The translations under genes were made by a program, and so were the position numbers. Shown piece by piece: positions 50,532 to 59,819 of a stretch of DNA of 64,000 bases. This stretch comes from Calditrichota bacterium (GTDB lineage: Bacteria; Electryoneota; RPQS01): contig JACJVZ010000001.1 in NCBI GenBank assembly GCA_020637445.1, positions 558,001-622,000 of the forward strand, given 5' to 3'. The first letter of the stretch is position 1, and each line of letters starts with the position of its first letter. The notes below the pieces were generated by a model. That model saw nothing but the letters and a program-made list of their open reading frames with translations. It made no database searches and was not told the DNA's origin.

Positions 50532-52580
50532 ATGATCAAGAAGTACTTGGTTTTTGCTCTCGTGCTGTCGGTTGCTGCGGCAGCATGGGCCGCACCCGCT
50601 GCATCGAAGAGAATCGATGTGCACCAGAAAACTCGGGAAATTGGCAAGACCTTTGAATTGAACCACGTTCCTGTGGCACCAGTTCGTTCGCAAGTAGGAC
50701 GACTGGACGTCATTGGAGATCAGTACGTTGCTGGAACGACGTACTATGACTATCAGCACAACGGCACGGTTGGCCGAATGATTGGTGTTGATGATTTGGG
50801 TAACGTCCATTGCGCTTGGATGAACGGCGTGACGGAAGATTTCTCCATTCGCGACGCCTATTACAACTGCTGGGACGCCGCGACGTCAAACTGGAACAGC
50901 CTGATTCCTGCCGGCGGTGTTGCCGCTAACACGGTTCGCGCCGGTTATGTGACGAACGCTGTGTTGCCGAGCGGTTTCTCGTTTCCGGCATACCACTCAA
51001 CCGCCCCCGGTGACCCGGACATCTCCACGCACGTATCGATCGACTTCCAGCCGTGCGTCGGCGCGTTCACCCCGTTTGGTGTGGGCGTGTTTGGTGACGC
51101 TTCTGTGATTTGGCCGAAAGTAACCCGCGATGACGACGGAACGCTACACGGTGTTTCGACGGGTTCATCCGACAATGATCAAGGCTATTTCTACTGGAAG
51201 GCCACGCCCGTTTATGATACGTCGGGTGGCGATCCCGTTGGCATTGACGTTCAGTACACTACGTTCGATAATGGCGATCCGTACATTCTGTTGGGTGCGG
51301 GTGAAGTTATTGCTCCTGACGTTGCAACCTCGCCTGTGGACAGCCGCGTAGCCGTGGTCTTCAACGATGCCCGCGACGAACCGGGTGTTTCCCAGTTGAA
51401 CAACAACCTGATGCTTGCTATCTCTGAAGACGGCGGTATGAACTGGGCACCCCCAGTCGACCTGACGTCTTGGATCGAGCCTGACCTGAACTGCGCTTCC
51501 GGCGATACGATTGCTTGCAACGGTGACACTCTTCGTCCTTACACCTGTTTGGATGTTGAGTTTGACCAGGATGGCAACATTCACGTTGCATTCACGTGCC
51601 GTACCTACTATGAATTCGGTTATCCTGAATATACCGATCCGCCGATTGCCTTCATCAACTTGTCCAGCATCTGGCACTGGGGTGAGGACACGGATGAATT
51701 CTCTTGCATCGTGAACCACAATCAGTTCGCGACCTACACGGAAAATGACTCCTCGTTCCTGCTTGGTGACAACGCTTGGCAATTGATGGTTCAGCGTCCC
51801 AGCATGGCGTTTGACAACGAGACCGGCATGATGTACTGCTCGTACATTCAGCATGATTCGGCTCAGTATGACGAAAACTACTCGATGAGCGCCGATATTA
51901 TGTTGACGGCTTCGTGCAACAACGGTCGTACGTGGTACAATCCGGTCAACTTGACAAACACCGTGACGGAGACTCTTTCTCCTTGCGGCGAAGCCTTCCA
52001 CGAACGCGATCAGTCTTTGAACCCGACCGTTACGTATGACGGCGGCGTTGGCTACCTGCACCTTGAGTACGTGTTGGACAAGGGTGTCGGCGGCGTTCCG
52101 CAAGACGAAGGCTGCACGACTTTGAACAACGTGTATTATCAGCGTATCGCTCTGTCCGATTTGCCGGAGTGGGGTGGTGTTGAAAACATGCTCGATTGGA
52201 CGACCCCGACTCTGCACATTGACGGCGCCCAAGCCGTTGGTACCGGTGCGGTTCCGTTCGATCCGGAAGATCCGTGTGCCGAAGTTGGAGTTGGCCGCAG
52301 CGGTTCCTTGCCGACGGCATTCCAGCTTTACCAGAACTTCCCGAACCCGTTCAACCCGACCACGAACATTCAGTTTGACCTCGTGAATGCCACGCAGGTT
52401 AGCTTGAAGGTTTACAACGTCCTCGGCGAAGTCGTAGCGACGTTGGTGGACGCCGAAGCGCTTTCCGCCGGTGTTCATAAGTACTCGTTCGACGGCGCAG
52501 ATCTGGCGAGCGGTGTTTATATGTACCGTCTCGAAGCGAACGGCACCAGCTCCACTCGCAAGATGGTGTTGATGAAGTAA
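50532..52580 (+). CDS. Large secreted protein with type IX sorting domain
   Basis: 682 residues with a signal peptide (about 1-20, ending AWAAPAA). The body contains repeated strand patterns with Asp/Gly turns and WNPV-like Trp/Asn motifs, resembling BNR/sialidase-like propeller blades, but the Asp-box S-x-D-x-G-x-T-W is only loosely present (ISEDGGMNWAPP, SCNNGRTWYNP). The C-terminus starts at LYQNFPNPFNPTTNIQFDL and ends in RKMVLMK, a classic Por/type IX sorting domain. It is monocistronic, with its own promoter and terminator, and probably an abundant surface or outer-membrane vesicle protein. Its function is unknown. Confidence 0.82.
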   Translation: MIKKYLVFALVLSVAAAAWAAPAASKRIDVHQKTREIGKTFELNHVPVAPVRSQVGRLDVIGDQYVAGTTYYDYQHNGTVGRMIGVDDLGNVHCAWMNGVTEDFSIRDAYYNCWDAATSNWNSLIPAGGVAANTVRAGYVTNAVLPSGFSFPAYHSTAPGDPDISTHVSIDFQPCVGAFTPFGVGVFGDASVIWPKVTRDDDGTLHGVSTGSSDNDQGYFYWKATPVYDTSGGDPVGIDVQYTTFDNGDPYILLGAGEVIAPDVATSPVDSRVAVVFNDARDEPGVSQLNNNLMLAISEDGGMNWAPPVDLTSWIEPDLNCASGDTIACNGDTLRPYTCLDVEFDQDGNIHVAFTCRTYYEFGYPEYTDPPIAFINLSSIWHWGEDTDEFSCIVNHNQFATYTENDSSFLLGDNAWQLMVQRPSMAFDNETGMMYCSYIQHDSAQYDENYSMSADIMLTASCNNGRTWYNPVNLTNTVTETLSPCGEAFHERDQSLNPTVTYDGGVGYLHLEYVLDKGVGGVPQDEGCTTLNNVYYQRIALSDLPEWGGVENMLDWTTPTLHIDGAQAVGTGAVPFDPEDPCAEVGVGRSGSLPTAFQLYQNFPNPFNPTTNIQFDLVNATQVSLKVYNVLGEVVATLVDAEALSAGVHKYSFDGADLASGVYMYRLEANGTSSTRKMVLMK

Positions 52581-52622
52581 TCTTGACAGTGACTCAGTTC
52601 AAGATCGTTTAAGTCCTACGAT

Positions 52623-52666
52623 GGGGCCGGGTGTGAACCAAAGCGCACCCGGCCCCAGTTCATTTT
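52623..52666 (+). terminator. Terminator after the large sorted protein gene
   Basis: GGGGCCGGGTGTG (52623-52635) pairs with CGCACCCGGCCCC (52644-52656), 13 bp with one G-U, followed by AGTTCATTTT. Confidence 0.75.
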
Positions 52667-52699
52667 AGCCACTCATTCTCTTTCCGCGAACCATTTCCA

Positions 52700-53746
52700 A
52701 TGTTTGTAGATCGCGCCAAAATTTATGTCAAAGCCGGAGACGGCGGAGACGGCCGCGTGTCGTTTCTACGCGAAGCCTACAGACCGCTGGGCGGTCCCGA
52801 CGGCGGCGATGGCGGCAACGGCGGTTCCGTATACTTGATTGCGGATTCACAGTTGCATACACTCATGGACTTGCGGCATCAAGTTGAATATTCGGCGGTA
52901 AGCGGAGAAATGGGGGGGAGAAAGAAGTGCACCGGGAAGAATGGCGCAGACATTGAGATTAAACTCCCGGTCGGTACGCAGGTCTATACTGAAGAAGGGT
53001 TGTTCGCGGATCTCTCTGAGTCGGGCCAGCGCATTTGCATCGCTGAGGGTGGAAAAGGAGGACGCGGGAACATAAATTTCGTCACGTCGCGCAATCAAGC
53101 TCCCCGTAAGGCCACGTTAGGCAAACCCGGCATCGAGCGGAATCTCCTGCTTGAATTGAGGATCGTAGCAGACGTCGGTTTGGTGGGGCTGCCCAATGCC
53201 GGAAAATCTACGCTGCTTTCAGTTCTCACAGCCGCAAGGCCCAAGATTGCGCCATATCCGTTTACAACACTTTCACCGAATCTCGGGATTGTTCGTCCGA
53301 GCGAATACACCAGTTTCGTCATGGCGGACCTGCCGGGATTGATCGAAGGTGCGTCCGGGGGCAAAGGTCTCGGATACGATTTTCTTCGTCATGTCGAACG
53401 TACGCGGGTTCTGTTGTTTCTTTTGGACTGCACAAGTGCCGACATCAAGGCAGATCTGAAAATCCTGAAAGCAGAACTGAAGAAGTGGAACCCCGACTTG
53501 CTGAAACGTCCGATGTTGATCGTCCTTTCCAAGACAGACTTGTGGCAGGAGGGCGAGAAACTTCCCAAAGGACCCTGGAAGCATACGATCTCGTCGGCGA
53601 CACACTCAGGGATCGAGGAGTTGATTCAGAGACTCTGGAAGCTCCTTGAGGACGCTCCCACTCCGCGAGTTTTTCGTGAACCAGATGAACTCCCCGAACC
53701 GCCGTCAAAGCACATAGAAACCGAGTTCGAAGACGAATGGGACTAA
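52700..53746 (+). CDS. obgE: Obg family GTPase
   Basis: 348 residues. The glycine-rich Obg domain (RVSFLREAYRPLGGPDGGDG, residues 17-36, up to about 158) is followed by the G domain with G1 GLPNAGKST, G2 FTTLSPNLG, G3 DLPGLIEGA, G4 SKTD and G5 SATHSG. It assists 50S ribosome maturation and stress coupling. The ATG is not preceded by a clear SD. dprA overlaps its end by 10 bp. Confidence 0.95.
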   Translation: MFVDRAKIYVKAGDGGDGRVSFLREAYRPLGGPDGGDGGNGGSVYLIADSQLHTLMDLRHQVEYSAVSGEMGGRKKCTGKNGADIEIKLPVGTQVYTEEGLFADLSESGQRICIAEGGKGGRGNINFVTSRNQAPRKATLGKPGIERNLLLELRIVADVGLVGLPNAGKSTLLSVLTAARPKIAPYPFTTLSPNLGIVRPSEYTSFVMADLPGLIEGASGGKGLGYDFLRHVERTRVLLFLLDCTSADIKADLKILKAELKKWNPDLLKRPMLIVLSKTDLWQEGEKLPKGPWKHTISSATHSGIEELIQRLWKLLEDAPTPRVFREPDELPEPPSKHIETEFEDEWD

Positions 53747-54843
53747 TCGATTCAGAGAAAATCGCGCTTTTGAACCTGCTTGCCGTACCGGGCATAGGTT
53801 CGTGGGGGGCAATTAGATTGGTTCAGGATTTTGGGCAGCCGTCCAAGGTCTTTAGCGCGGGAGATGGATCGCTTAGGTCCGTGCCGAGAATTGGCGAGAA
53901 GGCAATCGAAGCAATTCGTAAAGCCGATGTCCACGGGGACCTTGGCAAGAAGCAGCTTGAAGCGGCGGACAAATGCGGCGCCCGAGTGATAAGTTATTGG
54001 GATGAGAAGTATCCAAGACTCCTGAAGGAACTTGAACAGGACGCTCCCGCGGTGCTTTTTGTGCGGGGGACGATGCCCGCGGAAGCCCGGCGAGTGGCAT
54101 TTGTTGGAACTCGCAGAGCGAGTGACTACGGCAGACGGGCGTGCAAAGAAATCATCAATGGACTGGCAGGATCGGGGATATATATTGTGAGTGGATTGGC
54201 CAGCGGAATCGACGGCGCGGCTCATCTTGCTGCGCTCGAGCGAGCGTTGCCGACCGAAGCGGTGTTTGGCTGCGGAATTGACATTATTTATCCCGATGGA
54301 CACAAGACACTTGCGCAAAAAATTCTCGATGCCGGAGGAGCGCTTGTCTCCGAATATCCCCCGGGAACCCAACCGAGTGGTTTTACCTTTCCACAGCGCA
54401 ACAGAATAATTGCGGGGATGTCCTTAGCTACCGTCGTTATTGAAGCTCCGGAAAAATCAGGCGCACTTATAACTGCTCGCCTCGCGGGATCATATGGCCG
54501 AGAGGTTGGAGCTGTTCCGGGATTTGTCGTGGGGGGCAAGGCGGCAGGGTGCCATGAGTTAATCAAAGAAGGCGCGGCGCTAATTGACAGCGCACAAGAC
54601 ATCTTGGATTTGATCAAAGTATCAACACGTGCAGCACAGATATCTGCCACTGCTCCTGCTCCAAATCTTGCGGAACCTGAACGCCAGCTCTGGGACCTGA
54701 TTCCAGGTGACGACAAGATTCACATTGACATTTTATCCGACAAGGCGGGGCAGGGAACAGGTGAGGTCCTCAGTCGACTCTTGATGATGGAGCTCAAAGG
54801 GTATATCAGACAATTACCGGGAAAGTTCTTCGTACGTGCTTAG
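53737..54843 (+). CDS. dprA: DNA processing protein DprA
   Basis: 368 residues. A helix-hairpin-helix N-terminal part (LLAVPGIGSWGAIRLVQDFG) is followed by the Rossmann-like DprA/Smf domain with AFVGTRRASDYGRRACKEI and IVSGLASGIDGAAHLAAL, and a C-terminal winged-helix region. It loads RecA onto incoming single-stranded DNA during transformation. With the type IV pilus in the same window, natural competence is plausible, but no comEA/EC is present here. Confidence 0.94.
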   Translation: MGLIDSEKIALLNLLAVPGIGSWGAIRLVQDFGQPSKVFSAGDGSLRSVPRIGEKAIEAIRKADVHGDLGKKQLEAADKCGARVISYWDEKYPRLLKELEQDAPAVLFVRGTMPAEARRVAFVGTRRASDYGRRACKEIINGLAGSGIYIVSGLASGIDGAAHLAALERALPTEAVFGCGIDIIYPDGHKTLAQKILDAGGALVSEYPPGTQPSGFTFPQRNRIIAGMSLATVVIEAPEKSGALITARLAGSYGREVGAVPGFVVGGKAAGCHELIKEGAALIDSAQDILDLIKVSTRAAQISATAPAPNLAEPERQLWDLIPGDDKIHIDILSDKAGQGTGEVLSRLLMMELKGYIRQLPGKFFVRA

Positions 54844-56128
54844 AATCACTCATCGTATCATCCCGCAGCAATGGCTGTCAGCCAAGCGCATCGTCATATT
54901 CGAAGACGAAGCCTCGTCTGGCAATCTCTTTCCTTTGAATGTAATCAGGCCATCGTGGGAAATCCGGGCCGGACTCGGGACATTGCGCGAATGGCTATCT
55001 CCTCTCCGCACGGCAGGCTACGCGATCAGCCTGAGACCGCGCGAGAATCTGACCGAAAAGTCAACTGAAATCGCGGGATTCGACGACAAGTGGACGGATT
55101 CGGGGGATTCGGTGATTGTCCTGAACGGACGGCTTCTTAGCCTGCCGGATATCGACGGACCTTTGCCCGGCGCGGTCGTGGATTCGCTTGGTGAAGTGAT
55201 GTGGACAAAGATCGACGGGGCAAATATTTCGAAATACTTGCACCTTTCCGGAACCCAGCTTGCCAAGTTCCTCGTTAAACAGGTAGATGGGGCAGTCCCA
55301 ATTGACCAAATTGGTGGCCACGCGGCCTGTTTCGTCTGGGATTACATGGCCCAGAATGACATTCTGCTTAAGCTCGCCCTGTCTGAAGGAGGCGAGAGCT
55401 TGTTGGGAAGTCCGCAACTGTTGTTTCCGCCGGGAGTAACGGGAATTGGCGCTTCTCCTGTTTATGCAGGCGAAGAAACGCACATTATGCCTTCGACGGT
55501 ATTAGACACGTCTGATGGATCGATCTGGTTTGGAAAACACGTGACTGTTGAACCGCACTGCTACATCAAGGGGCCGCTTGCATTGGGTGATTTCGGAAGG
55601 GTGAAAGCTGGTGCGGTTTTGTATACCAATTCGTCCTTCGGCCCGCACTGTAGAATTTCCGGAGAAATCAGCAATTCGATCATGCAAGGCTACTGCAACA
55701 AACAGCACGCAGGATTCTTGGGTAACAGCCATTTGGGGGAATGGGTGAACTTGGGTGCGGACACCGTGGTTTCGAACTTGCGCAACGACTACGGACCGGT
55801 GAAACTGAAGTTGAACCAGAAACTTGTCGACAGCGGCCGCCAATTCGTCGGCTTGATGTGCGGTGACCACACGAAGACGGGTATCAACACGATGTTCAAC
55901 ACCGGCAGTGTTGTTGGAGTGGGCGCGAATGTTTACGGCGGCGGTTATCCGCCGAGGTTTATTAGAAGTTTTTCATGGGGCGGCAAAGACGGCTTCCATG
56001 TGGAGCCGTTGGAAAGAACGTTGGAATCGGCTCGTGTCGCCGCCGTTCGCCGCGGTCGTGAGATATCGCAGGCGGAAGCAGAGTTGCTGGCCGAGCACTA
56101 CGCGAGCATAGTAAAGCAGGAGAAATGA
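54836..56128 (+). CDS. Alternative-type GlmU (sugar-1-phosphate nucleotidyl/acetyltransferase-like)
   Basis: 430 residues from GTG 54836, overlapping dprA by 8 bp. The N-terminal half resembles a degenerate nucleotidyltransferase without the canonical LAAGxGTRM start. The C-terminal half (about 215-385) is a left-handed beta-helix with hexapeptide repeats (HCYIKGPLALGDFGRVKAGA, NTMFNTGSVVGVGANV). This is the layout of the alternative bacterial GlmU of FCB genomes (TIGR03991-like), which would supply UDP-GlcNAc for peptidoglycan and LPS. Confidence 0.82.
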   Translation: MLRITHRIIPQQWLSAKRIVIFEDEASSGNLFPLNVIRPSWEIRAGLGTLREWLSPLRTAGYAISLRPRENLTEKSTEIAGFDDKWTDSGDSVIVLNGRLLSLPDIDGPLPGAVVDSLGEVMWTKIDGANISKYLHLSGTQLAKFLVKQVDGAVPIDQIGGHAACFVWDYMAQNDILLKLALSEGGESLLGSPQLLFPPGVTGIGASPVYAGEETHIMPSTVLDTSDGSIWFGKHVTVEPHCYIKGPLALGDFGRVKAGAVLYTNSSFGPHCRISGEISNSIMQGYCNKQHAGFLGNSHLGEWVNLGADTVVSNLRNDYGPVKLKLNQKLVDSGRQFVGLMCGDHTKTGINTMFNTGSVVGVGANVYGGGYPPRFIRSFSWGGKDGFHVEPLERTLESARVAAVRRGREISQAEAELLAEHYASIVKQEK

Positions 56129-56129
56129 A

Positions 56130-57758
56130 TTGAAGCGATCGAGAAAATACTACGTGATGGCGGTCCTTGGTGTCATGATCGTCGGCGGAGGATTGTTGTG
56201 GGGGCCGATGCTCTTCGCGGACAATCCCGGCGACGTCAACATGCAGCTAAACAAGCTGAACTATATTCTGCGCGCGGTACGAGACAACTACGTCGAAGAT
56301 CCAGATGCTTCGAAGTTGTTGGAAGGTGCGATAGAAGGGATGCTCAAGGAGCTCGATCCGCACTCCGTATATATTCCCGCGGATCAACAGAAGAAAATCG
56401 CCGAACAGTTCCGCGGTGACTTCGAAGGGATCGGAATTCAATTCACGATTCAGAACGACTGGCTGACGGTCATATCGCCGATCCCGGGAACGCCCGCTGA
56501 CAAGTTGGGTATTCGCGCCGGCGACAAGATTACGCGAATCGACGGCCTTTCGGCTTACGGAATCACGAACGATGAAGTCTTCGGGAAGTTGCGCGGCGAA
56601 AAAGGAAGTTCTGTCCGTGTCACGATTGAGAGACCCGGCGTAGAAGTGCCGCTCGAGTTTGAAATCGTCCGCGACAAAATACCCATTTTCTCGGTTGGAG
56701 CGGCATTCATGATGCCGGACAAGGAAACCGGTTATCTCCGGATCAACCAGTTTACGTCAACGACGACCGATGAAGTCGTGGCGGCACTCGATAGTCTGAA
56801 AGACAACGGCATGCAGCGGCTGCTCCTCGATCTTCGCGGCAATCCGGGTGGGTACTTGGATCAGGCATGGCGAGTGGCAGATTTGTTTATGCCGCGGAAA
56901 GATATGCTGCTGGTGTACACCAAGGGCCGTACGCCGAAATCAAATTCTGAGTTTCGTTCGACGGGAATCGGCGCGAGATATGACATGCCCTTAATTGTCA
57001 TGATCAATCATGGCAGCGCGTCTGCGTCCGAGATTGTTTCAGGCGCGATCCAAGATCACGATCGTGGGCTCGTCGTAGGACAAGTTAGTTTCGGCAAGGG
57101 GTTGGTCCAGACCCCGTATCCAATGCCAGACGGATCGGTCGTTCGTATCACGACTGCTCGCTATTACACGCCGACGGGTCGGTTAATCCAAAGGCCATAT
57201 GACAAGGGCTTCGCGGAATACATCATGGAGGGCCGCGACGACGAAGATCCGAATGCTCCGGAAGAAGCCGCTCAGGACACGACTCCGCGTGAGAAATTCA
57301 TGACGGATGGTGGTCGTGTCGTTTACGGCGGCGGAGGAATTACTCCAGATTCGACGATCTTGCCTGCCAAGACAAATACCCTCACGGCTCAGCTCTTCAG
57401 CAAGAGAATGTACTTTGAATACGCTTCAAAGTACGTATCAGAACATCCGAACATCGAAGAAAACGCTGATGCATTCGCGCGCGACTTTCAGGTGACGGAT
57501 CAGATGCTCGATGAGTTCAAGCAAATGTGCGAAGTCGAAAAGATCGAGATTGATCAGCCGCGATGGGATCAGGATTTGTGGTTTACGAAGACCCAAATTA
57601 AGGGCGAGATCGCCGGATTGGTGTTTAACAACCGCGACATCTACAACATGATTCGCATTCAGGACGACGATCAGGTTCAGGCAGCCATGGGCTTGTTCGA
57701 TGAGGCAAAAGCCTTGGCCTCGTCTTCTTCCAAGCCAAGTTCGGGCAATCGTCAGTAA
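56130..57758 (+). CDS. S41-family C-terminal processing protease
   Basis: 542 residues from TTG 56130, 1 bp after the GlmU stop (SD AGGAG). One N-terminal helix (about 9-30) is followed by a PDZ domain (about 85-180). The catalytic dyad is Ser298 (HGSASASEI) and Lys323 (VSFGKGLVQT), 25 residues apart as in E. coli Prc. It cleaves periplasmic proteins near their C-termini. The final 110 residues include a helical extension typical of the larger C-terminal protease subfamily. Confidence 0.95.
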   Translation: MKRSRKYYVMAVLGVMIVGGGLLWGPMLFADNPGDVNMQLNKLNYILRAVRDNYVEDPDASKLLEGAIEGMLKELDPHSVYIPADQQKKIAEQFRGDFEGIGIQFTIQNDWLTVISPIPGTPADKLGIRAGDKITRIDGLSAYGITNDEVFGKLRGEKGSSVRVTIERPGVEVPLEFEIVRDKIPIFSVGAAFMMPDKETGYLRINQFTSTTTDEVVAALDSLKDNGMQRLLLDLRGNPGGYLDQAWRVADLFMPRKDMLLVYTKGRTPKSNSEFRSTGIGARYDMPLIVMINHGSASASEIVSGAIQDHDRGLVVGQVSFGKGLVQTPYPMPDGSVVRITTARYYTPTGRLIQRPYDKGFAEYIMEGRDDEDPNAPEEAAQDTTPREKFMTDGGRVVYGGGGITPDSTILPAKTNTLTAQLFSKRMYFEYASKYVSEHPNIEENADAFARDFQVTDQMLDEFKQMCEVEKIEIDQPRWDQDLWFTKTQIKGEIAGLVFNNRDIYNMIRIQDDDQVQAAMGLFDEAKALASSSSKPSSGNRQ

Positions 57759-57848
57759 ATATCTGAGAATAGGCTATATAGCCAAAAACCGAGATTTCAG
57801 GGATGGGAAGAAGCGGAACGAAAAAAATAGGCCTAACAAGAAGCTAAC

Positions 57849-57877
57849 TTGCTCTTTTTGCTTCGGTTGGGTATATT
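57849..57877 (+). promoter_or_regulatory. Promoter of the TPR-exbBD-tonB operon
   Basis: TTGCTC (57849-57854), 17 bp, TATATT (57872-57877). It predicts a start near 57884 and a leader of about 58 nt. Confidence 0.6.
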
Positions 57878-57941
57878 GAGTTCTTAATTCCTCAGCTTCC
57901 TTTCGTTCCCCAGAACCTTCGGGGACACTTGTTCAAATCGC

Positions 57942-59774
57942 ATGTATTCACGTAGTTTCCTCATAGCAATTGCGATGCTGGTGACCGGCTTGGTCTACCA
58001 GCCTTGTTTCGCCGTCAATCCACCCCTCGATCAGGCCCGTGACTTGGCAAAGAGTGGTAAGTGGGCCGAAGTGCAGACTCTTGCTGCGCAAGGGACCGAC
58101 CTTGAGCCGAAGAATGACGAAGCGTGGCGCCTTCGCGGCCGCGCGGAGCTCTTCTTGGGCGACACAACGGCGGCCATCGAGTACTTGGAAAAGGCCGTTG
58201 AACTGAATCCAAAGCAACCGGCCGCGGTCGTGGACTTGACCACCTTGTACGTGTCCATGAACAAGTTGGATGACGCGGATCGAGTGGTTGGGGCAGCAGA
58301 GAAGAAAGATCCTAAGGGCAAGATCGACGAGATCAAAGTTTCGCGCGCGCTGATTTTAGGTAAGCAAAACAAGATTGCGGAAGCGACGCCCATTTTGGCA
58401 AGTGCCACGGCTAAGCATCCGGATAATCCGCTCTATCCATTGATGCTTGCTCGTATCTACAACAACGCGAACGTAGTTGCTCTCGCCAAAGATAATTATG
58501 CGAAAGCGTGGGGTCTTGACGAAGGCAATCCGGATATCGCATTTGAGTACGGACAGACACTGCTGTCGCTGAAAGAGTACGACGAAGCGGATCGACTGTT
58601 TAAGGTCGTTCAGGAAAAAGACCCAAGCAATACGCAAGTAGACTATCTGCGTGGGCGTCTTCGCTATGCTGCAGGTCGTTTTGCGGAAGCATCTGCGGAG
58701 TTTGCGAAGGCGGTTGAAAAGACGCCGGATGATTTCTTGCCGAACTACTGGTTGGGTCGCAGCTACGTGGATTTGTCGAAGTCCGAAAAGAAGAATTTCT
58801 ACGGTGCCGCAATTGCGCCGTTGAGAAAAGCGCTTGCGCTTCGTCCTGACCGCGAAGACATTTCGCTGTCGCTGGCGGAAGCCGAGTATTTTGTGGGGCG
58901 CTCGACGTTTTATATTGCATCGGCGGATTCGATTTCACAGGAAAGTCGCCAGAATATGGCCGACGAGTTCGAGGATCAGGCTTGGGACTACTCTGAACAT
59001 GCCAAAGTCGCGGACGATCCCTCGATTGCCGCGCTGAAGATGGAGCTTTCAGCTCGCTACAAGTCCGCGGCGATTGTGCTCCGTGGACCGGAAACAAAAC
59101 TTGACGACAAGGGGCTTCTGCGTCGCGAACTGCTGCTCTTGGCTATCGTGTCCATGGAACATGCGATTGCGGACAACGGAGAAGTGGCCAAAACGCAAGA
59201 CGCCTACGCGAACATTGCCCGCGCGTTTGACAAGAATGGACAGCTTGACTCTGCCTTGTTCTACACGAACAAGCAGTTGGAAATTACTCCCGGATCTTCG
59301 AGTGACGTGACCCGTAAAGTCAGCTTGCTGCAAAGACTGGACGACCAGTCGGCGCTGGGGGAATATTTGAATGAACTGTCGGCGGATGAAGCCATGCTGG
59401 ACAAGTATGGCCTGATTCTCGTCAATAGCTATATTGAGACCAAGCAGTACGACAAGGCGCGCGATGCCGTCAACCGAGTCATCGAGCGCGATCCGTCAAA
59501 CTGCGACGCGCATCTTCTGAATGCCTATATCGATTTGAAGCGTGAGCGCTATGCGGCCGCGATTCCGGTGTTGCAGGCGGGCCTCAAAGCGTGCCCGAGC
59601 AACAGCCAGATGTTGGTCTATTTGGGAGACTGCTACTATTTTTCGAAAGAGAAGCCTGACAAAGCGACAGTACAAAAGGCGGTTGATGCCTACTGTCGCG
59701 CTGCCGAACTGGGCAACAGCGACGGCAAGGAGAAGTGTCAGCAAGTAGGCGAATTTTTGAAGTCAATGAGATAA
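57942..59774 (+). CDS. Secreted TPR-repeat protein heading the TonB operon
   Basis: 610 residues with a signal peptide (about 1-25, ending CFAVNPP). At least ten TPR-like helix pairs run from about 27 to 600 (for example AWRLRGRAELFLGDTTAAIE, YLRGRLRYAAGRFAEASAEF, ALFYTNKQLEITPGSS). It should be a periplasmic scaffold. It is the first gene of the ExbB-ExbD-ExbD-TonB-TonB operon, so it may organise that complex or its cargo. No catalytic motif is seen. Confidence 0.85.
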   Translation: MYSRSFLIAIAMLVTGLVYQPCFAVNPPLDQARDLAKSGKWAEVQTLAAQGTDLEPKNDEAWRLRGRAELFLGDTTAAIEYLEKAVELNPKQPAAVVDLTTLYVSMNKLDDADRVVGAAEKKDPKGKIDEIKVSRALILGKQNKIAEATPILASATAKHPDNPLYPLMLARIYNNANVVALAKDNYAKAWGLDEGNPDIAFEYGQTLLSLKEYDEADRLFKVVQEKDPSNTQVDYLRGRLRYAAGRFAEASAEFAKAVEKTPDDFLPNYWLGRSYVDLSKSEKKNFYGAAIAPLRKALALRPDREDISLSLAEAEYFVGRSTFYIASADSISQESRQNMADEFEDQAWDYSEHAKVADDPSIAALKMELSARYKSAAIVLRGPETKLDDKGLLRRELLLLAIVSMEHAIADNGEVAKTQDAYANIARAFDKNGQLDSALFYTNKQLEITPGSSSDVTRKVSLLQRLDDQSALGEYLNELSADEAMLDKYGLILVNSYIETKQYDKARDAVNRVIERDPSNCDAHLLNAYIDLKRERYAAAIPVLQAGLKACPSNSQMLVYLGDCYYFSKEKPDKATVQKAVDAYCRAAELGNSDGKEKCQQVGEFLKSMR

Positions 59775-59819
59775 ATCTCCAATCCCGGGTTAAAACTGAT
59801 TGGAAAAAGGAACTAGAGC

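Noticed and set aside
51165..52478. 437-codon open frame antisense to the large sorted protein
   Set aside because: It shadows a strongly supported + strand gene; Arg/Val/His-rich composition typical of antisense frames.
57772..57783. 12-bp palindrome GGCTATATAGCC after the S41 protease
   Set aside because: No loop for a hairpin, AT-rich core, no nearby promoter it would control.
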